Source: a virus
IMG/VR virus record: IMGVR_UViG_3300023179_000267
Span: 1-37,412 of that record
DNA: 37,412 bases
Direction: 5' to 3' (one strand)
The notes under the pieces were generated by a model. That model was not told where the DNA came from and ran no database searches. It saw only the letters and a list, made by a program, of their open reading frames with translations. The position numbers and the translations under genes are program-made. Shown here piece by piece: positions 7,963 through 16,729 of this stretch (its first letter is position 1; each line of letters begins with the position of its first letter).

Positions 7963-8928
7963 TTAGGCGAAGCTGGTGGTGATACGAACCCCGGCATTCG
8001 CATCAATGAGCTTCTCAGCGGTGTTCATGCGAACACGAAGCACATTGCTACGGCGAGCTTCATCACGATAGCTTTCAGAGACGAAGCCACCAGGGGCATC
8101 AGCCGACCACACCAGGGTACGACCCACGCCACCAGCGGTGAACTGGCCGCTCTGCACATTGGCTACGGTGATGTAGCTGTTGGAGAACACAAACCCACCG
8201 GAGTAGGCCTTATTCTTATTAGCAGAGTTGATGGCCGCACGACCCACGAGAACCTTTTGGACTCCAAGGGCGGCCGCGATTTCAGCTTCAGAGAGCAAGC
8301 GACCACCAGTATCAGAGATAACTCCAAAGAACTGATTCTGGAGTTTGGTCGTCCGGCGGATGCGCTCAAACACAGGGGCAGACATGATGACGGTGTTCGC
8401 CTCATAACCAAGCTTGTTCAGCTCGGTGCGGGCATTGGCCACATCACCAGCCACATCAATGTTAGCCAGGTTCGCATTGGTATATGCAGAGATGGCAGAC
8501 TGATCGGAGGTGGTGAAGGGGGTGGTAGCCGCATTGATGATGTCGTTCACACGCTTCTCATGGCCAAGCTTGATTTGGCGGAGGAGGAAGCGGGCAGACG
8601 AGGCTTCGAGATCAAAAAAGCGATCAGCATCAGCGCGGAAGCTGTCATCAATTAGCTCTTCGAGGCCAAACTCGACCGTGTCGTAGGTGTCCGTCCCGAA
8701 GGCACGGATGGCACGAGCGTAGCTAGAACCAGCGTCACGAGCCTTGGAATCATTGTTGAGCAGGTCAGCTTGCGCCAACTGCACTTTGAGATACTGGCCG
8801 CTTTTCGCGGGAACAGGCAGAAGGGGGAAAATTTCTGCACCAATCAGACCAGCGTCGCCATTGGGGGCTTCCACCAACGCTTGGTTGATGTCGGCCCGGA
8901 TAGTAGTTCCACCAGAGATATAGCTCAT
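7963..8928 (-). CDS. Major capsid protein (HK97-fold type)
   Basis: A 321-residue protein with the features of tailed-phage capsid proteins: an N-terminal arm ending IGAEIFPLLPVPAKSGQYLK, an E-loop-like stretch (DLLNNDSKARDAGSSYARAI), a spine helix (DLEASSARFLLRQIKLGHEKRVNDIIN) and an A-domain segment (ANTVIMSAPVFERIRRTTKL...). There is no N-terminal delta/scaffold domain, in keeping with a separate scaffold gene upstream. Gene order protease-scaffold, decoration, capsid, terminator is canonical. The region is more GC-rich than its surroundings, as expected for strong expression. Confidence 0.9.
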   Translation of the reverse strand: MSYISGGTTIRADINQALVEAPNGDAGLIGAEIFPLLPVPAKSGQYLKVQLAQADLLNNDSKARDAGSSYARAIRAFGTDTYDTVEFGLEELIDDSFRADADRFFDLEASSARFLLRQIKLGHEKRVNDIINAATTPFTTSDQSAISAYTNANLANIDVAGDVANARTELNKLGYEANTVIMSAPVFERIRRTTKLQNQFFGVISDTGGRLLSEAEIAAALGVQKVLVGRAAINSANKNKAYSGGFVFSNSYITVANVQSGQFTAGGVGRTLVWSADAPGGFVSESYRDEARRSNVLRVRMNTAEKLIDANAGVRITTSFA

Positions 8929-8941
8929 TTTGTTATTCTTT

Positions 8942-8956
8942 CTTTGTTTGGGTTAG
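8942..8956 (-). repeat. Leader repeat upstream of capsid gene
   Basis: CTAACCCAAACAAAG (minus strand) is identical to 9334-9348 in front of the decoration gene. Each copy sits just upstream of the ribosome-binding region, so it may act in translation or mRNA stability of the two most abundant head proteins. Confidence 0.7.
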
Positions 8957-8959
8957 CCT

Positions 8960-9322
8960 TTAGAACATCGGAACGGCAATTTCAATGACAGCAGAGGTGG
9001 CAGTAGCCGCCTCAAGAGCGATACCAGCAGTCACCAGATTGGCCGCCAGCGTGGTCACTTGACCAGCCGAATCGAATTTTACAACATCACCAGCCGCCGC
9101 CGTCCCGCTGACGGTTGCAAAGAAGGTGGGGTGGAACAGCTTCACGGTCACATAACCGCCAGCCGAACCATCATCAATCGTTGCGCCGATAGCCTTGGTA
9201 GCCCCAGTCACGGCCACATCAACAAAGCCAGCAGTCGTGGTGGACGGCTGAACCAAGCGATAGGCGGAAATGGCAGTCGAGGTGCCGAATGTCCGAAAAT
9301 TAGTATCAACATTAGTACTCAT
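8960..9322 (-). CDS. Head decoration / capsid cement protein (DUF2190-like)
   Basis: A 120-residue protein of small residues in beta-rich repeats: A..AYRLVQPS, GATKAIGATIDDGSAGGYVTVKLF, AAAGDVVKFDSAG and AGIALEAATATSAVIEIAV. This GvA...a.aG..v.V pattern is that of the DUF2190 capsid-cement family, which binds the mature capsid surface. It lies directly upstream of the capsid gene and shares its 15-base leader. AAGGAT nine bases before the ATG supports the start. Confidence 0.8.
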   Translation of the reverse strand: MSTNVDTNFRTFGTSTAISAYRLVQPSTTTAGFVDVAVTGATKAIGATIDDGSAGGYVTVKLFHPTFFATVSGTAAAGDVVKFDSAGQVTTLAANLVTAGIALEAATATSAVIEIAVPMF

Positions 9323-9333
9323 TCTATTTTATC

Positions 9334-9348
9334 CTTTGTTTGGGTTAG
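9334..9348 (-). repeat. Leader repeat upstream of decoration gene
   Basis: CTAACCCAAACAAAG on the minus strand overlaps the stop codon of the protease-scaffold gene and precedes AAGGATAAAATAG-ATG. It is identical to the copy before the capsid gene (8942-8956). Confidence 0.7.
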
Positions 9349-9779
9349 ATGGTTTTAATGCCACGGCTAAGAGCCTCGGCATATTCTTTGGGGTTGGAAA
9401 GCATAACAGCCTTCATTGCCTTCAGCTTTGAAGTTCCGTAGTCAGCATGAGCCGCCACAAGAGCTTCAAAATTCTTCGGCTCATCTTTCTTGCGAGCCTC
9501 CTCAGTCACAGGAGAGGTTGGGATGGGCTTGATGCCGAATTGAGTCAGAACTTTCTTCACAACTTCAGCCATCTCACAGCCCTCTTCCTCTTCATCCTCT
9601 TTTTTAACAACAATGGTGGGAGCTTCTTGAGCCTGGACGGTCTCTTCTTTTTTGGTAGAATCTTCCTTAACCATTTCGTCTTTTTTGATTTCTTCTTTAG
9701 GAGTCATTGACTCCTCTAGTTTGGACAAACGAACCTTGATGTCTTCGATGTCCTTTCCGTAATCAGCTTTATTTTCCAT
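9345..9779 (-). CDS. Nested in-frame scaffold protein
   Basis: An internal ATG at 9779 (MENKADYGKD) in the same frame as the protease-scaffold gene is preceded by AAGGAGA with five bases spacing, a better ribosome site than most genes here. The product would be a 144-residue free scaffold containing the coiled coil and capsid-binding tail only. A TTGACA element also precedes this start by 15 bases. This copies the lambda C/Nu3 arrangement, in which scaffold is made in excess from an internal start. Confidence 0.6.
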   Translation of the reverse strand: MENKADYGKDIEDIKVRLSKLEESMTPKEEIKKDEMVKEDSTKKEETVQAQEAPTIVVKKEDEEEEGCEMAEVVKKVLTQFGIKPIPTSPVTEEARKKDEPKNFEALVAAHADYGTSKLKAMKAVMLSNPKEYAEALSRGIKTI

Positions 9780-10472
9780 TGTTTCTCCTTCTTTTGTCAA
9801 ACTATCCCCTTCTGCAACTGCTTCTGGCAGATCAGATGGAATTGGTTTCCCTCCGGCCATGTAGCCAAACTTTTGCATAAATTTTACCATCTCTTCAAAT
9901 AGCCCATTGGTGGCGGCAGGGCTTGAAACAAGGTCAGCAGAGGCAATGCTTTGGGGGCGAATGTAGTCCTTACCCTCAATGGTTTCACTCTCATTCACAA
10001 AGGCAAGAGAGATGCCAAACTGGTCTGGGGCTTCATCAGCCATTTCCTTGATGAGGCCATAGTGGGGGCTGTTCTTCAAAAGCTTCAAATCAGCCACCAG
10101 CTTATCCCCTTCAATCCTTGCATTCCTGGCAAACCCGACGACAGCGTCCAGACCGGAGCCGTGGTTCATCTTTACCTTAACCCCATTGGGGGCTTGCTTC
10201 ATGATTTCCATGGCCTTCTCCAGGCTCATCTTGTCCACAAAAAGGTCATGCCCCTTGGCTTCCCCAATCTCCAGAATGCTTACCCCACCAAAATCATTCT
10301 CTTCCATTTCACAATCCCCACATTCCATTTCCTCTTCATCCCTATAAGTCTTGTAGGCAACGGCCGCCCTCTGCGATTCATCTGGAAAACTGCTAATGGC
10401 TTCCTCGTCTCCCATAAACCTGGAAACAAATTCCTGTTCAGATTCATCACCTCTGGGCAGGGGTAGGGGCAT
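9345..10472 (-). CDS. Fused prohead protease and scaffold protein
   Basis: A 375-residue protein from the ATG at 10472, which has AGGGGA upstream; the longer reading to 10541 runs into the preceding gene and is rejected. The N-terminal two-thirds resembles a herpesvirus-type prohead serine protease: VKMNHGSG (His), DQFGISLAF (Ser) and SADLVSSPAATNG (a typical C-terminal motif of this fold). The C-terminal third is a charged coiled coil (DIEDIKVRLSKLEESM, then a run of Lys/Glu including DEEEEG) ending in a capsid-binding-like basic helical tail (KLKAMKAVMLSNPKEYAEAL). Protease and scaffold in one chain parallels lambda gpC/Nu3. Confidence 0.85.
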   Translation of the reverse strand: MPLPLPRGDESEQEFVSRFMGDEEAISSFPDESQRAAVAYKTYRDEEEMECGDCEMEENDFGGVSILEIGEAKGHDLFVDKMSLEKAMEIMKQAPNGVKVKMNHGSGLDAVVGFARNARIEGDKLVADLKLLKNSPHYGLIKEMADEAPDQFGISLAFVNESETIEGKDYIRPQSIASADLVSSPAATNGLFEEMVKFMQKFGYMAGGKPIPSDLPEAVAEGDSLTKEGETMENKADYGKDIEDIKVRLSKLEESMTPKEEIKKDEMVKEDSTKKEETVQAQEAPTIVVKKEDEEEEGCEMAEVVKKVLTQFGIKPIPTSPVTEEARKKDEPKNFEALVAAHADYGTSKLKAMKAVMLSNPKEYAEALSRGIKTI

Positions 10473-10488
10473 AAATCCCCTTTTTATG

Positions 10489-10992
10489 TCAAAGCAGGTC
10501 GCCGTCTGCTTTTCTATATGATTCTTTGACCTCTCCCCCACCAGCCATCTTTAGAAACTTGCTTACCCTGGCCAATGCCCATGCATTCCTTGAGTTGGGC
10601 TTCCCTCCTCTAATGGTTGGCCTAAAACTTGTGGAGTAAGCTCCAGCACCCCTTCTAAATACTTTCTTAAGGGTTCCAAGGCTGGGGGCTTTCCTGTTTG
10701 GGTATTTTTCTTTCCACTCCTTCAGCTTGTTCTTGATAGCTTCTTCAGTCCCTTCCCCAATATCAATCTTTCCACCTGTGCTTTTGGTTGCCGCAGAACC
10801 AGGCCTGTTTTCTTCAGAGCCTTTGATTCTTTCTGAAGGAGGTGCAGGGGTCTGGGCTTTTGATTTCGGTCCTGGTCTTGCTAATTCCTTGTCTGCATTC
10901 TTGGCATAGTCATCCCCGAATAGTTGCCTAAACCACTCCTCTTGGGCTTCCCTGTATGCCTCTGGGGTAAAGTCTTCTTGGGCAATTCTCAT
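10489..10992 (-). CDS. Head-module protein with DUF5824-like domain
   Basis: A 167-residue protein. The N-terminal half is acidic and disordered (PGPKSKAQTPAPPSE). The C-terminal half has GAGAYSTSFRPTIRGG and SRNAWALARVSKFLKMA, a pattern I associate with the DUF5824-type domain found in phage head-module proteins. It is encoded between portal and protease with two- to sixteen-base gaps, so a structural or assembly role is likely, but the activity is unknown. Confidence 0.6.
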   Translation of the reverse strand: MRIAQEDFTPEAYREAQEEWFRQLFGDDYAKNADKELARPGPKSKAQTPAPPSERIKGSEENRPGSAATKSTGGKIDIGEGTEEAIKNKLKEWKEKYPNRKAPSLGTLKKVFRRGAGAYSTSFRPTIRGGKPNSRNAWALARVSKFLKMAGGGEVKESYRKADGDLL

Positions 10993-10994
10993 AA

Positions 10995-13900
10995 CTAGAA
11001 CTTTAGCTTCGGCCCTTGTAGCTCATCGTAGGCATCATAGATTTCTTTAGAGTATCTTTTGCCGTCCAGGTGTCCAGCAAAAGTTTCAGCCACAAACTCA
11101 AGGGGGTCTTCCTTTGCATATCCACTTACTTTTGAGGCCAAGGCCTTAATTCTATTTGCTTGGTCTGTGGGTAGATTTGCCCAATACCTGTATTTAACAA
11201 AACCTTGAACCCCGATAGCTCTTGCGTGCAGGGAATGGCCATGCTCATGAGCCACAACATTTCTGCTAGACCAAAATCCACTTTTGACTTGCAGATTACA
11301 AATTTTTTCAAGTTCTGTTATTTGATTCCATCTTCCACCTTTTCTGTGGTTGAGGGATATAGTTTGATAATTTGACCCTCTATTTACCCATGCCATTGCT
11401 CCCCTCATCCTTACGCCCCTTTGAATCCTCTCCGGAATTCCGTAGCCCTTTTTCTCTAAATCAATAACCTCTTGCTTTATTGCCTCTGCTGTTTCTATTT
11501 TGTTTGGCAAATCCACATATTTCACCCCCATCTTTAGGAGGTCATTTTCAATTTTTTCAACAGCCTTTGTTTTTTTAAAATTTGGATTGCGACCCTCTGC
11601 TTGCCCTGGTGCTGGTGTTGTTGGGGGTGCTGGCTTGGGAGGGATTTGACCTGGAGGGGGAGGCGGAGGGGGTGTGGGCGGCTTGGGGGCTGGGGGTGTT
11701 GGCTTTTTAATGATTTTGCCTCCAGGCCTTTTAGGGTCATAGCCCCCTTTTAATTTCGGCCTACCATATCCAACTGCACAAGTATTTTTATCATCAAAAG
11801 TTCCATCGTCCTTCATACCGCAAGGATTTAAAACTTCCTTAACATCATCCTTGGCAAATTCAGTAGGCTCATCTTTTTGCTCAAGCTTCTTGTCCCTAGA
11901 TTCCATCTGGCCAACAACTTTCCTTGCCCAGGCATAACCAGCATCCCCGCCCCATCCATTCCACGCTTGCCATCCCTTGCCCTGCTCATCCCAAGTTGCG
12001 CCCTTCTTATCAATCTCATGGCGATCAAAAAAGGCCTTCATCCTACGAACGGTATCTGGTGACAGCTTCACCCCATTCATCAAATCCCTAGCCCTGGCAA
12101 TGCCCACAGGGGTCATTCCCTTTTGGCTGGCTGGCTTCTTTTCCCTTACATCTAAAGCCCTCTTGGCGGCTTCCCTGGCTCCTTTTGGTGGTGTGAAATC
12201 AATTCCATCATACTTGCCCAACTCAATCCCGCCCATCATTCCAGCAATCAGCATTTTCAAATCATGCTGGCTGAAGTTTTGAAGAATCGCTAAACTACTT
12301 TTTTTTTGAGCCAAGCCCGTGGGCGTCTGTGGGGTTTTGGGTTCAACTGGAACTGCTGAACCGCCCTGTCCTTCTTCTGGGTTGTTTTGTTCTTGGTTGG
12401 CCTGTTTTTCTTTTTCTGTGGTGGGAATCATCTTGCCCTGCTGAACACCAGCCACAATGCCCTGTGCCCGTTCCCTGGAGATGGTGGGGAATGCGGCAAC
12501 AATAACAGAAATTGCACCATCCTTGGACAATGCACCAGCCGCCACAGCATTGATAACATTGATGAGAGAGGCAACTTGCGCCCCATTGAGGGATTGTCCA
12601 ATAAGGTCTTGTTGGCCTTCCACAGGCTGGCCGTCTTGAGTCTGCTGTTGGGCTTGTCCATGGGGTTGGCCAGTAGGCAAAAGAATCTCTGAAACAGCTT
12701 GGGGTGGAACCCCATATTCCATGGCCAAGTCTTGAATCATCTTGGTTTCAATAGCCCTAGCCCTCAAAGCCGCCTCAACATCCATGCCTCTTTCAGAATA
12801 GATGTCGGACGCCGTCCTTAATCCAGCCTTAAACTCTGCAATGGCTGAAGCAGATTCCCGTCCAAGGTCGATGGATACATTGGCTCCAAAATTGAAAAAG
12901 CCCTTGGTGGTTGTCTTTCCACTTCCAGAAATCATTCCCCTGGCAACACCATCAGCAATGACAATGTTTTTGATGGGCTTTAGAACCTTGTCGTCAAGAA
13001 GCTTTTGGTATCTCTTGAATGTTCTCCCTGCTTGTTGCATTTCAAGTCTGGCCGTTGGGCCGGACATTGCAGAAGGATCAACAGCAAAAGAATAAGGGAT
13101 TCCAAGCCCCATGCAGATGTTCCTAAGTAGGATTTTGTGAAACTCTGCAAATGCGCCGCTGGGTCTGCTGGGGCCGTCTGGGAAAATAATGTCCTCACCA
13201 GGTTCCAGGTAGGAAACTTTTCCGGCTTCCATGGATTCCAGCTTGATTTGCTGGTTATCAAAATTTTCTTCTGTGGTTAAGGCCGTTAGGTCAGAGGCGT
13301 TGTTGTTGTTTCTCTTAATGACTGCACTTTGCGAGCTTGCAACCTTGGCCGCCAGCTTTTCAAAATTAACAATGTCGTAAATGTCTGTTGCATCATTGAT
13401 GGCTGTGTGGAATGCGGAAATGCCCCTGTATTGGTCAATGCGAAGCGGGTCAAAGTAATGAAAGCCTTGAGAGGCCGGGATTGTAACCTGGTAAGTGTAG
13501 AAATCCCCAATGCTCCTGTTGTAGATGTCATAGGCTGTGGGCGAGCCTGTATCCCTATCAATGTGTATGCCCCCAATTAGTTCCAGGCTAGTGTAAGTTT
13601 TGTATGGGTCACCGAGTCTGTCTGCCTCAATGCCTTGAAGCTTTAAGTTTCCATCCTTGTCTCTGACCAATACAAATAGAAAATCACCATCACGAAGCAT
13701 GGAAATTGTGGCCACCTGCATGAGCGTTGAGCCTGTGTGTCTGGTGGAAAGGTCGCAATTATCAAACCACTCATTCCAGTATGCCTCAATTTCTGTATTG
13801 GCCTGTGGGTTTTCTGTCCTGGCCTGGTAGGTGATATTGGCCGCAACATGGCTGGCAAACTTCAAGAGGAGGGAACGAACCAGGCCATTGTTTTCTGCCA

Positions 13901-14117
13901 GGTCTCTAGCCCTCTTCATCAACTCTACGCGGTCATAATTACTGCGATAATCTTCAGCACCAGAAAGATTGCTCGGCCCCTTCCTCTCCCTGGTATATTT
14001 TACAGCATCGTATTCAAACTTTGTTAGGGCTTTCTTGGCCATAAGCCTTTGAACCCCCGCCTGTGGATTCACAAAGGCAACAACCTTGTCTAGGAAATTT
14101 TGCTTAATCTTGCTCAC
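10995..14117 (-). CDS. Portal protein fused to a C-terminal zincin metallopeptidase-like domain
   Basis: A 1040-residue protein, twice the usual portal size. Residues 1-480 match lambda gpB-type portals: RELAENNGLVRSL-like region, DGDFLFVLVRD, GIEADRLGDPYK, GFHYFDPLRIDQYRGIS and LLRNICMGLGIPYSFAVD. Residues about 515-565 carry the LNGAQV...AAFP segment common after portals. Residues about 640-720 contain ARARDLMNGVKLSPDTVRRM and WGGDAGYAWARKV, a phage head-associated module. A Pro-rich linker follows, then a domain with HEHGH (957-961, HExxH) and a candidate third ligand in EFVAETF (E1007/E1011). The last domain looks like a zinc peptidase. Possible roles are head maturation or an injected effector. 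Confidence 0.85.
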   Translation of the reverse strand: MSKIKQNFLDKVVAFVNPQAGVQRLMAKKALTKFEYDAVKYTRERKGPSNLSGAEDYRSNYDRVELMKRARDLAENNGLVRSLLLKFASHVAANITYQARTENPQANTEIEAYWNEWFDNCDLSTRHTGSTLMQVATISMLRDGDFLFVLVRDKDGNLKLQGIEADRLGDPYKTYTSLELIGGIHIDRDTGSPTAYDIYNRSIGDFYTYQVTIPASQGFHYFDPLRIDQYRGISAFHTAINDATDIYDIVNFEKLAAKVASSQSAVIKRNNNNASDLTALTTEENFDNQQIKLESMEAGKVSYLEPGEDIIFPDGPSRPSGAFAEFHKILLRNICMGLGIPYSFAVDPSAMSGPTARLEMQQAGRTFKRYQKLLDDKVLKPIKNIVIADGVARGMISGSGKTTTKGFFNFGANVSIDLGRESASAIAEFKAGLRTASDIYSERGMDVEAALRARAIETKMIQDLAMEYGVPPQAVSEILLPTGQPHGQAQQQTQDGQPVEGQQDLIGQSLNGAQVASLINVINAVAAGALSKDGAISVIVAAFPTISRERAQGIVAGVQQGKMIPTTEKEKQANQEQNNPEEGQGGSAVPVEPKTPQTPTGLAQKKSSLAILQNFSQHDLKMLIAGMMGGIELGKYDGIDFTPPKGAREAAKRALDVREKKPASQKGMTPVGIARARDLMNGVKLSPDTVRRMKAFFDRHEIDKKGATWDEQGKGWQAWNGWGGDAGYAWARKVVGQMESRDKKLEQKDEPTEFAKDDVKEVLNPCGMKDDGTFDDKNTCAVGYGRPKLKGGYDPKRPGGKIIKKPTPPAPKPPTPPPPPPPGQIPPKPAPPTTPAPGQAEGRNPNFKKTKAVEKIENDLLKMGVKYVDLPNKIETAEAIKQEVIDLEKKGYGIPERIQRGVRMRGAMAWVNRGSNYQTISLNHRKGGRWNQITELEKICNLQVKSGFWSSRNVVAHEHGHSLHARAIGVQGFVKYRYWANLPTDQANRIKALASKVSGYAKEDPLEFVAETFAGHLDGKRYSKEIYDAYDELQGPKLKF

Positions 14118-14350
14118 GGGCCGAACTTTGCATAGGTAGTTCTGATTCTTGTGCCAGAAGCATTTTCAATGGCAAGGGTAAGTTCTGCAATAATTTCACG
14201 CACCTCTGATAGGTTCGCCCTGCTAAAGGAACGACCAGCAATCGAATAGCTTGCTCCAGCCACCGCAATCGCCTCCAAGCAAGCAACATACTTGTCCCGA
14301 AGCGAGTTTAGGGTAGCAACGGGTAAGCCAACAAAATCACCCCTCGCCAT
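14114..14350 (-). CDS. gpW-like head-tail joining protein
   Basis: A 78-residue helical protein (LNSLRDKYVACLEAIAVAGA, then LSEVREIIAELTLAIENASG) of the size and location of lambda gpW: between large terminase and portal. The ATG at 14350 overlaps the terminase end by 14 bases, and the stop overlaps the portal start by four. A TTGACA hexamer and a GAGG site lie upstream, inside the terminase gene. Confidence 0.75.
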   Translation of the reverse strand: MARGDFVGLPVATLNSLRDKYVACLEAIAVAGASYSIAGRSFSRANLSEVREIIAELTLAIENASGTRIRTTYAKFGP

Positions 14351-16112
14351 GTTCAATTTCCTCTGTCAAGCCTGCGGGTATGATTTTCAGCCTCTTATGT
14401 AAGGCCGCCCCGACAATTGCCATACACTCACAATCCAGCAAATGGTTATGCTTTCCAATTTGCTTCCAAACTCTTCTAGTTCTTCCTGTCATTGGGTTCT
14501 TCACCTCAACCTTTGTTTCTGATGAAATATGAACTTTCCAAACTTCTGGTGTGTCTTCAGCAATAAAACCCTCAACTTTAAGAAGATTTGAAAGAATGTC
14601 TTTGATGGCTGGGTTAGACCATCTCCAGACGGGGCAAAGCTTCCACTTCCAGCCCTCCCTAGAGCCTGCATTTTTACCGCTGAAGGGGTCTCCGTTGGCA
14701 ATCCTGGCATAGGGTCTTTGAACCTTCTGGTCGCCAACAATCTCTGAAAAGCTTGTTCTGTCTGAACCCACAAGGGCAATGAACCCCCATTGGCAACAAT
14801 GCAAATAAACATCTCTGGTTTGATCTCCAGAATCTATAAACACAGCCCTTGGCTCAACATTGAACTCATCAGCCTTTGCCTTAATGTCTCCCCATGTTTC
14901 AAGCCTTCCAGCCCATACTAACCTGCTTTTGCCCTCTAAATCCCATGCCCTTACCACACACCATGCATGGAATCCACCAGCCTCTTGTATGTCGCAAGCC
15001 ATGATAACCTTTTCACCCATCCTAACCTCTCCCATTTTGTAGGCTCCTGGTATTATCTCAACCCTTTCCTGGTCGTGCTCCATCCAAGGCTCTGCCAGAA
15101 CTCTGTTCACAAAATCTTGGAGGCCTATGATTCCGCTATGCTTGTCTTGAAGAAATTTGACTGCAAGGTTCCCAAAAGTTACCCAGGGTGGGTATAGACC
15201 ATTGAGATGATATGACCTCCTACCCGGCTCCCCTTTTGGGTTTGTTGGCCTCCATTCACCCTGTCTCAACATCATTGTTTTATGGCCATCCCTAATTGGC
15301 TTTTTGCATTCCTCACACTCATAGAAGGAGGTATTTTTAACTAGGGCATAATCATAAACTCCATCCTCAAGCTTGGCCTTTTCATCCCATTTCACCCTCT
15401 CCCAAATCAGCTTTTGTTTATGCCCACAATGCGGGCATGGCACAAAATAAAACCTCATGTCTCCCTTCTGCCATTCAGACCAAATGATGGAGTCTGCTGT
15501 GGTTGGGGTGCTGGTTGAAACCACAAGATGGTTTGGGTAGGTTGCAACCCTAGCCTCTGCCAACTGCAATGCCCCTGCCTCTTTTGAGTTTGTGCCATCA
15601 GAAAATTTATCAACCTCATCGAGCATCAAAAGTGAAACCGACCTGGAAGAAAGATTGGCTGGGCTATTTGATCCGACAAACCAAAGGGACATCTTCCTAA
15701 AATGCTGTTCCAAAATCTTGATTTTGTCTGTGTTCTCTGGCTTCTCCTTGGCTAGGGTTGGGCAATCATCCACCATGGGAAGCCACCTGGTTTCACTAAA
15801 AGACCTGGCCAATGCTTCTGATGGCATAACCCAAAGGGCTGGGCATGGTTGCTCTGAAAGTCTGTAAGAAAGGCCAGCCAAGATTGTGGTTGTCTTGGAT
15901 GTCTGCGCCCCCCAAACCAGGGTAATTCTCCTTACTGAATCATTCCCAAATGCCTCAAGAGGCTCCCTTACATAGGGTGTAAGATTGGTGCTATACGGCC
16001 CTGGAATGTTTGTAATTCTGGGTGAAAGAACAAGGTTTTGCTCACACCATTCCGAAATTGATAGGTGCTTCCTTGGAACAAAGAAGCTTTTCATGAATGG
16101 GAGGGGTTTCAT
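14337..16112 (-). CDS. terL: Terminase large subunit (lambda gpA family)
   Basis: A 591-residue DNA-packaging ATPase/nuclease. The N-terminal ATPase has an adenine-binding region (PGPYSTNLTPYVREPLEAFG), a Walker A-like loop WGAQTSKTT (67-75) and Walker B SLLMLDEVDKF (D165, E166). A zinc knuckle follows (CPHCGHKQ ... CEECKK). The nuclease part has acidic positions in VIMACDIQE, AVFIDSGDQTRD and NHLLDCECMAIVGAAL. GpA-family terminases often act at cos sites. It is adjacent to the HNH gene (TGA then ATG) as in many packaging modules. Confidence 0.92.
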   Translation of the reverse strand: MKPLPFMKSFFVPRKHLSISEWCEQNLVLSPRITNIPGPYSTNLTPYVREPLEAFGNDSVRRITLVWGAQTSKTTTILAGLSYRLSEQPCPALWVMPSEALARSFSETRWLPMVDDCPTLAKEKPENTDKIKILEQHFRKMSLWFVGSNSPANLSSRSVSLLMLDEVDKFSDGTNSKEAGALQLAEARVATYPNHLVVSTSTPTTADSIIWSEWQKGDMRFYFVPCPHCGHKQKLIWERVKWDEKAKLEDGVYDYALVKNTSFYECEECKKPIRDGHKTMMLRQGEWRPTNPKGEPGRRSYHLNGLYPPWVTFGNLAVKFLQDKHSGIIGLQDFVNRVLAEPWMEHDQERVEIIPGAYKMGEVRMGEKVIMACDIQEAGGFHAWCVVRAWDLEGKSRLVWAGRLETWGDIKAKADEFNVEPRAVFIDSGDQTRDVYLHCCQWGFIALVGSDRTSFSEIVGDQKVQRPYARIANGDPFSGKNAGSREGWKWKLCPVWRWSNPAIKDILSNLLKVEGFIAEDTPEVWKVHISSETKVEVKNPMTGRTRRVWKQIGKHNHLLDCECMAIVGAALHKRLKIIPAGLTEEIEHGEG

Positions 16113-16415
16113 TCATCTTAAAAGCAGATAGCCCTTGGCGTATGCTTCAATTGGGTTTCTATGAATCCAGTTATGGCAACTCATACAAATCGCCATAAAA
16201 TATTCCTTTTCATTTAGCCTTGCCCCAAATCTTCCCCGCTTATGATGAATCTGGGTTGCCTTCTTTCCACAAATTTCGCAAGAAGGATTCTGCTCTAAAT
16301 ACCACTCTCGAAGCCAAGTATAGGCACGATTTTCCCTTGCTCTTTTCTTCGAGACTGGCCGAAGCCTTCCGCCCCTTTTCAATGGGGTTTTGCGTTTAAG
16401 TGGGGAGCGTTTCAT
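16113..16415 (-). CDS. HNH endonuclease of the packaging module
   Basis: A 100-residue protein from the ATG at 16415, chosen for its ATGA overlap with the upstream stop. A very basic N-terminus (KRSPLKRKTPLKRGGR) precedes CEICGKKATQIHHKRGR and CMSCHNWIHRNP, giving the CxxC...HH...CxxCH...H core of a beta-beta-alpha-metal nuclease. HNH proteins beside the terminase are required for cos cleavage in HK97-type phages, which fits this position. Confidence 0.85.
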   Translation of the reverse strand: MKRSPLKRKTPLKRGGRLRPVSKKRARENRAYTWLREWYLEQNPSCEICGKKATQIHHKRGRFGARLNEKEYFMAICMSCHNWIHRNPIEAYAKGYLLLR

Positions 16416-16729
16416 TCTGAACAATTCCCAACAACCAAAGGGGCCGTTGCCGGAAGTCTTAAATATGTCTCATTGTAATAATATCTTAATGCTTTGTCTG
16501 TATGGCTAAACATATCTTCGGCGGAGTCATTGGAATAGCCCAAGCCTTCACACATTTTTATATATTTTTCCTTTACGCCATCCTCGCTCAAAAGATGCCA
16601 AAGTAAATCTATTAACTGATTTCCTAAATATGTTTTATCTAAATGTCCGCTTTGTTCTAGCAGTTTTTTATATTTTTCCTTTGGGATTGAAACTCTTTCC
16701 AAAAGATCGGCATATTCTTTTGCGGTCAT
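16412..16729 (-). CDS. Hypothetical protein between TerS and HNH
   Basis: A 105-residue, Tyr- and Leu-rich helical protein (YADLLERVSIPKEKYKKLLE, YLGNQLIDLLWHLL). No family recognised. It is coupled by ATGA overlaps to the tiny gene before it and the HNH gene after it. That places it firmly in the packaging operon. Confidence 0.65.
   Translation of the reverse strand: MTAKEYADLLERVSIPKEKYKKLLEQSGHLDKTYLGNQLIDLLWHLLSEDGVKEKYIKMCEGLGYSNDSAEDMFSHTDKALRYYYNETYLRLPATAPLVVGNCSE

Noticed and set aside
10473-10541. Longer N-terminus for the protease-scaffold protein
   Set aside because: The extra residues overlap the previous gene and lack a ribosome site; the ATG at 10472 has AGGGGA upstream.
11534-11740. 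Pro/Ser/Gln-rich frame inside the portal gene
   Set aside because: Shadow of the portal's Pro-rich linker; low-complexity DNA gives long open frames by chance.
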